From NCBI GenBank assembly GCA_024104275.1, contig JAGGHK010000001.1, positions 682,001 through 746,000 on the forward strand: a stretch of 64,000 nucleotides of DNA, given 5' to 3'. Both the position numbers and the translations under genes were made by a program. Every line of letters begins with the position of its first letter. Position 1 is the first letter of the stretch. Below the pieces are notes generated by a model, which searched no databases, was not told the origin of the DNA, and saw only the letters and a list, made by a program, of their open reading frames with translations. Shown here in pieces: positions 38,971 through 48,524 of this stretch. The DNA comes from Bifidobacterium sp. Lineage in GTDB: Bacteria > Actinomycetota > Actinomycetes > Actinomycetales > Bifidobacteriaceae.

Positions 38971-41859
38971 TTATGCCGCTTCCGCATTGCCGTTTGAAGA
39001 TGACGGTGTGATGGCATTGGTCTTGCCCTGGATGAAGTCGAGGACCTGGGTCAAATCTTGGGGCTGAACCAGGACCTCGCGGGCCTTGGAGCCTTCCGAA
39101 GGGCCGACGACGCCGCGCGATTCCAAGAGGTCCATCATGCGGCCGGCCTTGGCGAAACCGATGCGCAGCTTGCGCTGGAGCATCGAGGTGGAGCCGAACT
39201 GCGTGGTGACCACGAGCTTGGCCGCCTCCAAGAGCGTGTCCATGTCATCGCCGATTTCCTCGTCGGGGTGCGTCTCGTTCTCCTCGGCCTTCTTGGCCAT
39301 CTCCTCGATGTCCTCGCGATAGTGCGGCTTGCGCTGGGTACGGGCGAATTCGACGGCCTTGCGGATTTCGGATTCCCCGACCCACGAGCCCTGCACGCGA
39401 ATCGGTTTGGCCGAACCCATCGGCAGGAAGAGGGCGTCGCCCTGGCCGATCAGCGATTCGGCGCCTGTGGTGTCGAGGATGACGCGGGAATCGGTGGCCG
39501 AGGAAGTGGCAAAAGCCAGACGCGAAGGGATATTGGCCTTGATCAGACCGGTGATGACGTCTACAGACGGGCGCTGGGTGGCGAGCACGAGGTGGACGCC
39601 TGCGGCTCGCGCGAGCTGGGTGATGCGCTGGATGGAGCTTTCGACGTCGTTCTTGGCCAGCATCATGAGGTCCGCCATCTCGTCGACGACCACGAGGATA
39701 TAAGGGTACGGAGCGACCTTGCGTTTGGAGCCGAGCGGGGCGTGGACCTTGCCGGCGAGCACGGCCTTGTTGAAGTCCTTGATGTGGCGGAAGCCGAAAT
39801 ACTGGAGGTCGTCGTAGCGGGCGTCCATCTCCTTGACCACCCATTCCAGCGCCTGCGCGGCCTTCTTCGGGTCAGTGATAATCGGGGTCAAGAGGTGCGG
39901 GATGCCGGCGTAGGCGGAAAGTTCGACGCGCTTGGGGTCGACCATGATCAGGCGCACCTGCTCGGGAGTCGCTCGCATGATGATCGAAGTCAACATGGAG
40001 TTGATGAAGCTCGATTTGCCGGAACCGGTGGCGCCCGCGACCAGAAGATGCGGCATCTTCGTGAGGTCGGCGGTGACGAAATGGCCCTCGACGTCCTTGC
40101 CGACGCCGGCGAGCATCGGGTTCGGGTCGTTCATGGCCTTGTCACTACGTAATACATCGCCCAAGTGGACGATCTCGCGGTCGATGTTGGGGATCTCAAT
40201 GCCGATGGCGGATTTGCCGGGAATCGGCGAAAGGATGCGCACGTCGGTGGAGGCCACGGCGTAGGCGATGTTGCGCTGCAGGTTGGTGACCTTCTCGACT
40301 TTGACGCCCGGGCCGAGCTCGACCTCGTATTGGGTCACCGACGGGCCGCGCAGGAAACCCACGACCTTGGCATCGACGTGGAACTGGTGGAACGTGGCGG
40401 TCAGCGCCTTGATGACGTTGTCGTTGGCCTGCGTGCGCGCGAGATGCGGCTTGCCTTTCACCAGAATATCGAGACTGGGCAGGTGGTACGGCCTGTTGTC
40501 TTCTTCGTCCGCGGCGTTTTCAGCTTCGTGACGAGCCACCGAATCATCGCCGTCGTGATTGGCAATGGAAGCGGGCAGGTTGGCCGCTCCCCCGGCGATG
40601 CCCTTGACCTGGGGCAGCATGGGCTCGGCAGCGCTGCCGTCCTTGCCTACCGCGGCCCACGGATCAGCGGCATGACCGGTTGCCGGAACGTCAGGATCTG
40701 CGCTGGATCCGTATGGACCAGTCGAACTCGCCGCATGAGGGGTGACGAGACCGCCCGGCTGACCATTCCCCGTCAACGCCTGTGTTGCGGCATTGGCAAC
40801 GCCCTCACCGCCGACGTCAGCCATACCAACCGACAAGGCATCAGGAGAACCTGCAACGCTTTGAAGTTCGCCGGTAACCGGGTCAACCAGTGGCTGGCGA
40901 CGCCCCTCAATCAACTGCGTCTCATCGGTTTGGCCGTTGAGATCGGCAGCACGGTCGAAGGCCTCATCGCCGGCGTAATGTTCCAATTTGCCATCGCCGT
41001 CATCACTGTCGGAATGACCGAAAATACGGGAGAAGAACGCACCGATACCACGCTTGCGGGGTTGCTCGGTTTCGTCGGACACGTTTTCTTCATCACTGCC
41101 ATCGTGAGCAGGCACACCCTCGGCAAGTTGCAACGTCTCGTCACCGACACGCACTTCATTCGGGAACTGCTCGCTTTGCGCATCCACGCTGGTATTTTCG
41201 CTATCGACATCGCGTTCGCCGACATCACCATTTTTTCGGCGTTGCGACCAGTCTTGCAGTCGCTCAGGAATCTTGGTGATGTCCAGTCTGACAATGAGCA
41301 ACAGTGAGAATATCGCGACGACAACGAAAATGATGACGGCGAATACGCTGGAAAGCCCCCAAGCCAAAGGCGAGCCTAACGCAAAACCGAGCAGACCGCC
41401 AGCCCCGCGCAGCACGTCCATATTGAAATCTCGGGTCGGAGAGGCGACGATGGCGTCGATAATCGAGCAGATCGACCAAAACAGCAGCGCACAGCCGATA
41501 ATCAGCCGCAGGTTGCGCTTATGCTTGGCCGGATCCAGCAGCACCTGATAGGCGACAACCAGCAAAAAGACGGGCAGCACCACGCTCATCACGCCGAACA
41601 GTCCTGCAGCGACCATATGCAACCAGTGACCCAGGAACCCGTCGACATGGAACCATTCGGAGGCGCAGAACATGATGGCGACAATGACCAACGCAAAGAA
41701 ACCGGCGATACGACACAGCGTGGCGTGACGAACGAAGAACGAGGCATCGGCAGGCGGCATGACCTTCGTTGCCGCCATTTGACTATCCGAAGAAGACCCG
41801 TTCGCTTTGCTGCGACGGGTCTTTGCGTTCTTGCCATTCGTCTGTGTCTTACGTGCCAT
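38971..41859 (-). CDS. ftsK: DNA translocase FtsK/SpoIIIE
   Basis: Pumps chromosome DNA through the closing septum. The N-terminus has four to five membrane helices (about 45-195). A Ser/Gly/Asp-rich linker of about 250 residues follows. The motor has Walker [13 protein letters not shown] (about 605-616), Walker [15 protein letters not shown] and [15 protein letters not shown]. The C-terminal gamma domain is winged-helix, with [18 protein letters not shown]. 962 aa. No strong binding site precedes the ATG. It heads a run ftsK-pgsA-cinA-clgR. Confidence 0.95.
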   Translation of the reverse strand: MARKTQTNGKNAKTRRSKANGSSSDSQMAATKVMPPADASFFVRHATLCRIAGFFALVIVAIMFCASEWFHVDGFLGHWLHMVAAGLFGVMSVVLPVFLLVVAYQVLLDPAKHKRNLRLIIGCALLFWSICSIIDAIVASPTRDFNMDVLRGAGGLLGFALGSPLAWGLSSVFAVIIFVVVAIFSLLLIVRLDITKIPERLQDWSQRRKNGDVGERDVDSENTSVDAQSEQFPNEVRVGDETLQLAEGVPAHDGSDEENVSDETEQPRKRGIGAFFSRIFGHSDSDDGDGKLEHYAGDEAFDRAADLNGQTDETQLIEGRRQPLVDPVTGELQSVAGSPDALSVGMADVGGEGVANAATQALTGNGQPGGLVTPHAASSTGPYGSSADPDVPATGHAADPWAAVGKDGSAAEPMLPQVKGIAGGAANLPASIANHDGDDSVARHEAENAADEEDNRPYHLPSLDILVKGKPHLARTQANDNVIKALTATFHQFHVDAKVVGFLRGPSVTQYEVELGPGVKVEKVTNLQRNIAYAVASTDVRILSPIPGKSAIGIEIPNIDREIVHLGDVLRSDKAMNDPNPMLAGVGKDVEGHFVTADLTKMPHLLVAGATGSGKSSFINSMLTSIIMRATPEQVRLIMVDPKRVELSAYAGIPHLLTPIITDPKKAAQALEWVVKEMDARYDDLQYFGFRHIKDFNKAVLAGKVHAPLGSKRKVAPYPYILVVVDEMADLMMLAKNDVESSIQRITQLARAAGVHLVLATQRPSVDVITGLIKANIPSRLAFATSSATDSRVILDTTGAESLIGQGDALFLPMGSAKPIRVQGSWVGESEIRKAVEFARTQRKPHYREDIEEMAKKAEENETHPDEEIGDDMDTLLEAAKLVVTTQFGSTSMLQRKLRIGFAKAGRMMDLLESRGVVGPSEGSKAREVLVQPQDLTQVLDFIQGKTNAITPSSSNGNAEAA

Positions 41860-41891
41860 AACAACAGTGATTCTACTTCAAGCCCGTCCCC

Positions 41892-41939
41892 TTGGGCGCG
41901 TTGGGCCGCCAACCTGCCCAACCCTTTCAAATGAAGGGG
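41892..41939 (-). promoter_or_regulatory. Hairpins upstream of ftsK
   Basis: TTGGGC/GCCCAA (41892-41897 with 41916-41921) encloses GTTGG-GCCG-CCAAC (41900-41913). Immediately beyond it is CCCTTTCA/TGAAGGGG (41922-41929 with 41932-41939, one wobble). Role unknown; they would be in or near the ftsK leader. Confidence 0.35.
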
Positions 41940-42074
41940 CAAATTATCCAGTTACTTTTCTCGCATAAACTTGTAATACACATTAGATTACTTCAGAATA
42001 TTCCGGTTTCCCACCAGTTTTATAACGACGCGCAAGCCGGATATCCCCCATCACTTTAGGATGGAGACATGGTC

Positions 42075-43079
42075 ATGACCCCTGCCGAACGTGCGAGCGC
42101 CGTCGCGTTCTCCTATAAAAACTGCGAGCTTTCCGCAATCGTACCAAGCGACGCGATGGTGGCAGCCGCAAACGGCTATCAGCGTGGGACGCTGGGACTT
42201 TCCGATTTCGTGAGAGTCCCTGAGAACCAAACAGAACACAGAAAAGCCGTGGAATCGAGACCCGAGAATACCCGACCTTACGACAACGATAAAAATCCGT
42301 CGATAAAACGTACCGATCCAAGTATTGACGATGACAACAGCGGAAGCCGAGCCAAAAGTCGTGATGAATCACAATTGCGCGACGACCGGATTTTCGCCCG
42401 TTCCGTTCGGCTCATCGATTACGGATGGCCGGCTCGCGGTGGGCTCGACGAACTGGAAATCATTCATCGCGGGCTGTTCGTCGGGGCAATGGCAAGGGCG
42501 GGAAAGTTACGCGACGATAGCGATACCGAAACGCTAAGTAGCGATACCGATGCCGCAACACCACAGGACAACATCAATACCGGAAAACCGCACAGCAATG
42601 CCGATGTCACGACACGTTGTGATTTCGCAACCACAATGGCCCAATCACAACAGACTAGCAATCATCAAACACAGCAGAACCACAGACAAGCCAGCCCCTA
42701 TTTCCCGCCTTCACTTATCGAAACCGGTGCGGCCAACATCTTCTCGCAACTGGGCGATGGCAACTATTTCGCCGGGCTTGATCGCGCCGGCTTCATCCGC
42801 GCTCTGGCAAGCATCTACGACGAGCTGAACGCGCTGCATCCGTTTGCCTACGGCAACGGAATGGTGCTGCGCATGTTCATTTCGGAACTCACACACGCAG
42901 TGGGCTGGGATTTGAACTGGGGCACCGTGACGTTTGAAAACTACCGAAACGCAACCAATCTTGCGCTGTTTGAACACGACATCTCGGGGCTGGAACGCAT
43001 GTTCGCCTCAATCATCAGACTGGCCAACCCGACCCGCATCTTCCTCATCTCCGGCTGGGATCAAGGCCCCGCACACTGA
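42075..43079 (+). CDS. Fic-domain protein with altered active-site motif
   Basis: Fic proteins usually transfer AMP or a related group to a target hydroxyl. The start at 42075 (MTPAERASAV, 334 aa) has GGAG 8 bases upstream. LEIIHRGLF near residue 125 aligns with the Fic IHR(H)LF helix, and LNALHPFAYGNGMVLRMF with the catalytic loop. In that loop, His255, Gly260-Asn261-Gly262 and Arg266 are kept, but the acidic metal-binding residue is Tyr259 and the first Arg is Met263. A polar linker (about 55-105) and a second (about 140-215) interrupt the fold. No adjacent antitoxin is seen. It is convergent with miaA across a shared hairpin. Confidence 0.75.
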   Translation: MTPAERASAVAFSYKNCELSAIVPSDAMVAAANGYQRGTLGLSDFVRVPENQTEHRKAVESRPENTRPYDNDKNPSIKRTDPSIDDDNSGSRAKSRDESQLRDDRIFARSVRLIDYGWPARGGLDELEIIHRGLFVGAMARAGKLRDDSDTETLSSDTDAATPQDNINTGKPHSNADVTTRCDFATTMAQSQQTSNHQTQQNHRQASPYFPPSLIETGAANIFSQLGDGNYFAGLDRAGFIRALASIYDELNALHPFAYGNGMVLRMFISELTHAVGWDLNWGTVTFENYRNATNLALFEHDISGLERMFASIIRLANPTRIFLISGWDQGPAH

Positions 43080-43089
43080 GCACACACAA

Positions 43090-43139
43090 CCAGTGCGAAA
43101 AGCATCATTTTCAGCCGTTTTTGGCGCTTTTCTCACTGG
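43090..43139. terminator. Convergent hairpin between the Fic gene and miaA
   Basis: CCAGTGCGAAAAGC at 43090-43103 pairs with 43126-43139 with a single mismatch. The right arm includes the miaA stop codon. Confidence 0.7.
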
Positions 43140-44140
43140 TTGGCGATGTCGCCCAGATGATGGGTGATGTGATGCCCGTCGGCTTGGGCATCGGCCTCGT
43201 CGTAGTCGCCGGCATCGGCACGGGTAATGACATCGAGCGCTTTTGCCACCAGATCGTCGTCAAGTGCATCAAGCCAATGAATGCGCGGATCGCGGCCGAA
43301 CCAGCCCATCTGCTTGCGAGCCAGGCGCTTCGTTTTCTGCGCGATATCGGCGAACGCCTCGTCCTCGCTCATCTCGCCGTCGAGATACGCCTCAATCTGC
43401 GAATAGCCGAGAGCCCGCGAAGCCGTGACGCCAAGGAGCGGGCGGATGCGCCGCACCTCATCCACGAATCCCTGTTCACGCATTTGCTCGGTGCGGATAT
43501 CGATACGGCGATCCAGTTCCTCACGGGGCAGGTCGAGGCCGATCTGGACTGACGGAATGACATAGCGGTAGCACGGAAGGCTTGCAGAATAAGGCCTGCC
43601 GGTGATCTCGATGACCTCTAGCGCACGGATGGTGCGGCGGGCGTTGTGCGGGTCCATACGTTCGGCGGCTTCGGGATCCCTGCGCTTCAGTTCGTCATAC
43701 AACGCTCCGGCACCCTCGGTCTGTTCACGCCGTTCGAGCCGCGTACGCACCTCTGGGTCGGTACCGGGAAATGAGATGTCGTCGATGGCCGCACGCGCAT
43801 ACAGGCCGGAACCGCCGACCAGAATCGGGCGCACTCCCCTGCCCTGCAGGTCAATAATTTCCCCACGTGCCAGCTTCTGGAACCTCGCGACGGTCATGGT
43901 CTCGCCGGGGCCAATGACGTCAAGCAAATGATGCGGGACCGCAGCCTGCTCTTCAGGACTCGCCTTGGCGGTGCCGATATCCATGCAACGATACATCTGG
44001 TAGGCGTCGGCGTTGACGATTTCCGCACGCTGTCCGCGCTCATCAAGCCGCTGCGCCAAAGCGATGCCCAAGCCCGTCTTGCCCGAAGCGGTAGGCCCGA
44101 TAATGGAAACGACACGGGCCGCGTTGCCATCCGTCTCCAT
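43133..44140 (-). CDS. miaA: tRNA dimethylallyltransferase
   Basis: Adds an isopentenyl group to A37 of tRNAs reading codons that begin with U. The P-loop is [12 protein letters not shown], near the start. [25 protein letters not shown] and the zinc-like [11 protein letters not shown] end region fit the family. The start at 44140 ([10 protein letters not shown], 335 aa) has AAGG 7 bases upstream; the longer frame begins with a TTG. It is convergent with the Fic gene and divergent from the alarmone synthetase. Confidence 0.93.
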   Translation of the reverse strand: METDGNAARVVSIIGPTASGKTGLGIALAQRLDERGQRAEIVNADAYQMYRCMDIGTAKASPEEQAAVPHHLLDVIGPGETMTVARFQKLARGEIIDLQGRGVRPILVGGSGLYARAAIDDISFPGTDPEVRTRLERREQTEGAGALYDELKRRDPEAAERMDPHNARRTIRALEVIEITGRPYSASLPCYRYVIPSVQIGLDLPREELDRRIDIRTEQMREQGFVDEVRRIRPLLGVTASRALGYSQIEAYLDGEMSEDEAFADIAQKTKRLARKQMGWFGRDPRIHWLDALDDDLVAKALDVITRADAGDYDEADAQADGHHITHHLGDIANQ

Positions 44141-44202
44141 ACCTCCGCCTTTCAAAAGTCACATTAACTTCTCATTGGCGATTCTAACGGCGGGCATAAC
44201 CT

Positions 44203-45036
44203 ATGATTTTTGCGCCGGTTTTTAAGGAAACGTCCAGTTTAGATACGCAGCCCTCGTTAAGATGGGAAGACGTGATACTTGATCGACACGAACGCATTAA
44301 TACCGCAGAGATACAGGCAAGGCTCGAAAAAGTAGCCGAAACCGGCAGTATAGAACCGGAAAAACCGGCCTTCCCGCCTGAGGAGATCACCTCATTCATC
44401 GACATGATGCAGGTCTATGAAGGCGCGATGTACGAAATCAGCACCAAGCTCGAAGTGCTCGACAGCGAGTTTCATGTCCATTTCGCGCATGACCCCATCC
44501 ACCATATGGAACGCAGGCTCAAATCCGTCAATTCGATCCTCGGCAAACTGCAACGCCGCAACCTGCCGATGTGCACGAAATCGATCCGCGACAATCTCTT
44601 CGACGTGGCCGGCATCCGCGTGATCTGCAACTACCGCGACGACGTCTACTCGGTGGCCAACTACCTTTCCAGCCAGTCCGACATCCAGGTGCTGCGCGTC
44701 AAGGACTACATCAAAAGCCCGAAGCAGAACGGTTACCGCAGCCTCCATGTCATTTATGCAGTGCCGGTCTTCCTTTCCACCGGGGAACATTACACGCCGG
44801 TCGAGGTGCAGTTCCGCACCATCGCCATGGATTATTGGGCCAGTCTCGAACATGCTTTGCGCTACAAATCCGACCTTCCGGACGCCAAACTGACCGAGCA
44901 TTCGCAGACCTTGCTTGATTGCGCGCGCAGCCTGCAGAACATCGAAACGCAGATGCAGAATATCCACCGCGATATCAACGGTGCACCCCAGCAGGAGGAA
45001 GCGCCGACCTCACAGGCCTTCGACCCGAAGAAATGA
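44203..45036 (+). CDS. Small alarmone synthetase (RelQ-like)
   Basis: Single-domain (p)ppGpp synthetase. The 277 aa protein has DVAGIRVICNYRDDVY (about 134-149), KDYIKSPKQNGYRSLHV (167-183) and EVQFRTIAMDYWASLEH (201-217), the three conserved synthetase blocks. There is no HD, TGS or ACT domain. A charged N-terminal extension of about 60 residues and a Gln/Glu-rich tail flank the domain. The long Rel enzyme in this window is bifunctional, so this is an extra source of alarmone. A strong terminator follows. Confidence 0.9.
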   Translation: MIFAPVFKETSSLDTQPSLRWEDVILDRHERINTAEIQARLEKVAETGSIEPEKPAFPPEEITSFIDMMQVYEGAMYEISTKLEVLDSEFHVHFAHDPIHHMERRLKSVNSILGKLQRRNLPMCTKSIRDNLFDVAGIRVICNYRDDVYSVANYLSSQSDIQVLRVKDYIKSPKQNGYRSLHVIYAVPVFLSTGEHYTPVEVQFRTIAMDYWASLEHALRYKSDLPDAKLTEHSQTLLDCARSLQNIETQMQNIHRDINGAPQQEEAPTSQAFDPKK

Positions 45037-45072
45037 CGATGCGGCGACAGCAATAGCCGTTGTTTGACAATC

Positions 45073-45114
45073 TTTCGTCGGTTCCTTGTCGAAAAGGAGC
45101 CGACGAAATTTTAT
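45073..45114 (+). terminator. Terminator of the small alarmone synthetase gene
   Basis: A 15-bp stem (45073-45087 with 45094-45108, one wobble) around GTCGAA is followed by TTTTATT. It begins 36 bases after the stop codon. Confidence 0.93.
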
Positions 45115-45215
45115 TCCCCTATTTTTCTTTGTTCACACTCAGCCAATTGCCAGAGTCTCCCTTTAGAATTTAGTCATCAATGAAATTTAATCGAAAATCG
45201 ATAAAAGGAGCAGGC

Positions 45216-46190
45216 ATGACTTTCGGGAACAAGCCTGAAGACAACAACGCGCAACAGCCTTACGGGCAGCCGAACGCGTACGGGCAGGATTACGGACAGC
45301 AGCAATACAACCAATACGGTCAGCCCCAAGGCCAGCCGCAAGGCCAGCCATACGGACAGCCCTATGGCCAAGGGCAGAACATGCAGTACGGCCAGCCTTA
45401 CGCACAACCGCAGTACCAGCAACCTCAGTATGGGCAGCCGGCCTACGCAGGCGCGGGCGCCGGAACCGCCGCTCCGACGATGACCATGAACGGGCAGACG
45501 GCCTATTCCTTCGAACGCGCACGCCACGTCTCCACCACCAAGGCCTACGGCGAGATGACGCTCGGCCTGTTGCTCACGGCCGTCGTCGCCGTATTCACAC
45601 AGATGACCGGCGCGCTTGAGGGCTTCCTGGCAACCACCGGCGTGATTGGCTGGATCGGTCTTGCCGTGGTGCAGGTCGCCATCGCCATCGTGCTTGGCTG
45701 GCGCATCGACAAGATGAAGGTGGGCACCGCACGTGTGCTGTTCTACCTGTACGCGGCGCTGACCGGCTTCACGCTCGCAACCATTTTCTACACCTATAGC
45801 CTGCCGTCAATCGGCATTGCGCTGGGGCTGTGCGTGGCGTTCTTCTTCGTGCTCACCATGCTTTCGCTCACCACCAAGAAGGACATGCTCAAGGCCGGCC
45901 CGATCCTGTTCGTCGCACTTCTGGTGCTGCTGATCGGCGAAGTCATCATGATGTTCCTCGCGCCGACGCAGACCACGCTTATGGTCACCGGCGCCATCGG
46001 TCTCGTCATCTTCGCAGGACTGACGATGTACGACGCCCAGCAGACGCGCGCCATGTTCGACGTGGCCGAGCGCTCCGGCGACACCGTGATGCTCAACAAG
46101 ATCTCGATTGTCTGCGCGCTGAACCTCTACCTCGACTTCATCAACATGTTCCTCTATCTGCTTCAGATCTTCGGTAACAACGACAACTAA
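45216..46190 (+). CDS. Bax inhibitor-1/YccA-family membrane protein
   Basis: Integral membrane protein of the BI-1 superfamily; some members leak calcium or affect membrane protein quality. The start at 45216 (MTFGNKPEDN, 324 aa) has AAAGGAG 5 bases upstream. The first about 90 residues are a Gln/Gly/Tyr/Pro-rich cytoplasmic head made of GQP(Q/Y)-type units. The rest has seven hydrophobic helices and FAGLTMYDAQQTRAMFD, the family's Asp-containing pore signature. It is followed by repeat copy A. Confidence 0.88.
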   Translation: MTFGNKPEDNNAQQPYGQPNAYGQDYGQQQYNQYGQPQGQPQGQPYGQPYGQGQNMQYGQPYAQPQYQQPQYGQPAYAGAGAGTAAPTMTMNGQTAYSFERARHVSTTKAYGEMTLGLLLTAVVAVFTQMTGALEGFLATTGVIGWIGLAVVQVAIAIVLGWRIDKMKVGTARVLFYLYAALTGFTLATIFYTYSLPSIGIALGLCVAFFFVLTMLSLTTKKDMLKAGPILFVALLVLLIGEVIMMFLAPTQTTLMVTGAIGLVIFAGLTMYDAQQTRAMFDVAERSGDTVMLNKISIVCALNLYLDFINMFLYLLQIFGNNDN

Positions 46191-46198
46191 GTTCAGCC

Positions 46199-46270
46199 AA
46201 AAGGTCGGTCGATAACAAATTAAAAATGGCCTTATTCCACCATCTTCATTTAGCTACCGACCGACCTTTT
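46199..46270. repeat. Palindromic intergenic repeat, copy A
   Basis: AAAAGGTCGGTCG at 46199-46211 pairs perfectly with 46258-46270. Its centre differs from copies B and C but shares ATAACA and CACCATCTT with the degenerate copy D. The right arm ends the endonuclease-like gene (last codons and stop). It also follows the BI-1 gene, so it may terminate both. Confidence 0.8.
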
Positions 46271-47150
46271 TGCTCCTTCTTCTTCCATCCGTCAATTGGG
46301 TCAATGTCTGAGCGCGCAAAACACCCTTCATACCGCCGTTACGCATTGCTGTTGCGACATTGGCAAAATAACAATCAGCCTCATATTCGTCATACAACGT
46401 CGAGTCCCACGCATAGAAAACCTTCCATTGCTGAGATTGCAATGCATTCAACCTAGTTGAATCTTCAACATATTGTTTCAAATGATGCTGTCCGTTATAT
46501 TCCAAAGCGATATTAAATTGCGGATATGCCAAATCCAAAAATCTGCTCTCGCCGCCCTTTCCTTTGAGCTCGTAATTCACTTCGGGATCGGGGAAGCCCC
46601 TTTGAAGCAGTTCAAGACGCAGGCGAGTCTCGGCCGGGGAATCCGTTCCCGGCCTTGCAAGCCGCAACGCGCGAATGCCCCGGCTCACATTCACCAAGTA
46701 TTTTGCAGATAACAGAAAATCCTGCAACCTATTCAACGTCGTGCGCTTCAACAACTGATCACGACACACCAATCTATCGGCCAACACAATGTTCTCTTCC
46801 AGATTCATTTTCCTTAGCATCTGCGCATAAGTGGCTTCTGCTGTGGTACACCAAACATCAAAAATTTGAACGCGATACCCTTCGGTCATTATCCTGGACC
46901 AAGTGCGGCATTCAATTCCCTGCGGGAAACGGCTCCTTCGCTGGCATGAAGGAAGCACGATGGTCACCGTCGACTCTTCAGATTTCCGATATATACCCAA
47001 AAGGGACAAAGCTGTGTCCATGCCGAAAATCGGATCAAAACCCAACTGCTGCCGCGCTCTATGGCAACGTTGAAGCGTCAGCTGCTGGGTTTGCCAGGCA
47101 CGATGACGCATCAATTGTCCAGGATGCGGCTCGAATCGTATTTCATACAT
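46254..47150 (-). CDS. AbiEi/DUF559-like endonuclease-fold protein
   Basis: Unnamed 298 aa protein. The C-terminal domain (about 170-265) resembles the DUF559 / very-short-patch-repair type fold: SPAETRLRLELLQRGFPDP, then RFLDLAYPQFNIALEYNGQHH, with Glu, Asp and Glu-Tyr-Asn-Gly-x-His in order. The N-terminal part has the antitoxin-like layout seen in actinobacterial AbiEi relatives (IVLPSCQRR, EENIVLADRLV). The nuclease activity is not shown. The end of the gene is made by repeat copy A: the last residues KKVGR and the stop lie within it. The start is the first ATG; a weak binding site precedes it. Confidence 0.65.
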   Translation of the reverse strand: MYEIRFEPHPGQLMRHRAWQTQQLTLQRCHRARQQLGFDPIFGMDTALSLLGIYRKSEESTVTIVLPSCQRRSRFPQGIECRTWSRIMTEGYRVQIFDVWCTTAEATYAQMLRKMNLEENIVLADRLVCRDQLLKRTTLNRLQDFLLSAKYLVNVSRGIRALRLARPGTDSPAETRLRLELLQRGFPDPEVNYELKGKGGESRFLDLAYPQFNIALEYNGQHHLKQYVEDSTRLNALQSQQWKVFYAWDSTLYDEYEADCYFANVATAMRNGGMKGVLRAQTLTQLTDGRRRSKKVGR

Positions 47151-47230
47151 GTTCCAAAGATAACAAAAATCCAGCAGTTATAGCGAGGATTCCGACCACT
47201 GTGGTCGAACGTCCAGTCCTCGGCGTGTCG

Positions 47231-47310
47231 AGCCAAAAGGTCGGTCGATAGGAATATCGAAATGGCGGAATCAAGCCGTTCTCTATTTACTATCGATCGA
47301 CCTTTTGGCT
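47231..47310. repeat. Palindromic intergenic repeat, copy B
   Basis: The arms 47231-47251 and 47290-47310 pair over 21 bases with one mismatch. The interior has AATGGC/GCCGTT as a second small stem. It is nearly identical to copy C (about four differences over the central 64 bases) and lies 5 bases after the end of the DUF5067 gene, where it could terminate. Confidence 0.85.
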
Positions 47311-47315
47311 TACGC

Positions 47316-48305
47316 TTACAAATTATAAATGTGCATGACTTTTGGACTGCCATCGACGGTCAGCAGATCGCTCACCTCAACGGTGACCGGTGAATTGTCC
47401 TTCAACACATAACCGATGGTCGCGGTGCCTTGGGCGTTGGGTTGCAGCTGCGCAAGAGCCGACTGGGCGTCGTAACCTTGCGGCGGCTGCGAGTAAATCG
47501 CCATATCAAGCTCCTGTCCGTTTTGGAACGCCTTCGCATTCAGCAAGGTCTCGAATGCCTGGTTGTCGTCGGTCTTGTTGGTCCACTGATAGGTCACCAG
47601 CACGGTCTGCGCATTGTTGTAATCGTTGCCGCTACGGACCGCGGAAGCGATCTTGACATGAGCGCGTTTGAGATCGCCCTCGGTATCCTGCTTGCCGGCT
47701 GAGGATTTGGATTCCGGTTTCGTCGGTTGCGCGTTCTGCTTGCCGGCAGACTGGGATTGGGAAGAAGAGGACGAGGATGCCTTGGAAGCGGAATCGAAAG
47801 CCTTGCTGGCAGAGGACTGCATGGCCAGCGTGATGACGATGGCGACAACGCTCAGTACAGCGCCGGCAATGGTGAGTGCTCTGCCGCGCTTCTTGCCCTT
47901 GACCACCCCGACCAAGCCGATGATGGCGAAAACAACGCCGATAACGCCCAAAACGGCGGCGACATTATTGACGATGGGAATGAAACTCAACACGGTGCCG
48001 ACGACGCCAAGCACCAAAGCGGTCACGCAACAAGCCGAAAGACGTTCGGGCCGGCTACCAACCGAGCGATGATTGCCGCCAGAATCCGGGGATTGCGAAT
48101 TGCCACCCATTACAGGAAACGGATTTCCCTGGATGGGCCCGCTTGAATTGCCTATTGGCGGATTGGCCAGACCGTTGGGGCTGGCTCCGGGTTGCATGGA
48201 ATCCGCCCCTTGCTGAGGAAGCGGCGAACCACTATATGGCACAGCGCCTCCATTATCCGTGGACTTATCGGTATTACCATTAAAAGACTGTGGTGAATCT
48301 GGCAC
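47316..48305 (-). CDS. DUF5067-type membrane protein
   Basis: 329 aa. The first about 85 residues are Pro/Gly/Ser/Asn-rich. Then two or three hydrophobic helices (about 88-160) resembling DUF4190 (VTALVLGVVGTVLSFIPIV) are followed by a Ser/Gln/Lys linker and a C-terminal DUF5067-like domain (VLVTYQWTNKTDDNQAFE, then QNGQELDMA and VLKDNSPVTVEVSDLL). It probably exposes the latter outside the cell. The start is a GTG at 48305 with GGAG 9 bases upstream. It is divergent from the histidine kinase gene, so it may be its target or partner; that is inference. Confidence 0.78.
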   Translation of the reverse strand: MPDSPQSFNGNTDKSTDNGGAVPYSGSPLPQQGADSMQPGASPNGLANPPIGNSSGPIQGNPFPVMGGNSQSPDSGGNHRSVGSRPERLSACCVTALVLGVVGTVLSFIPIVNNVAAVLGVIGVVFAIIGLVGVVKGKKRGRALTIAGAVLSVVAIVITLAMQSSASKAFDSASKASSSSSSQSQSAGKQNAQPTKPESKSSAGKQDTEGDLKRAHVKIASAVRSGNDYNNAQTVLVTYQWTNKTDDNQAFETLLNAKAFQNGQELDMAIYSQPPQGYDAQSALAQLQPNAQGTATIGYVLKDNSPVTVEVSDLLTVDGSPKVMHIYNL

Positions 48306-48524
48306 GATGACCTTCTCCTCTTTTACTCTGGTTATGACGGGTGTGCACAGGAAACCATTGACGAGATCCTTTGGGTCACACCGTGTAATTGATTATTCTT
48401 TGTTACAGAGCCTTTTTCTATTGGACCAACAGACAAATCCAATCGCCCGAAAGGGCAAGATTCCGAAGATTTTCGGTCCGAATGCCCAATGGTGTTGCGC
48501 ATATCCATCTCATAGAATGGCACT

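Noticed and set aside
46655..47251. A 198-residue plus-strand frame opposite the endonuclease-like gene
   Set aside because: No family features, antisense to a gene with recognisable motifs; its end falls in repeat copy B.
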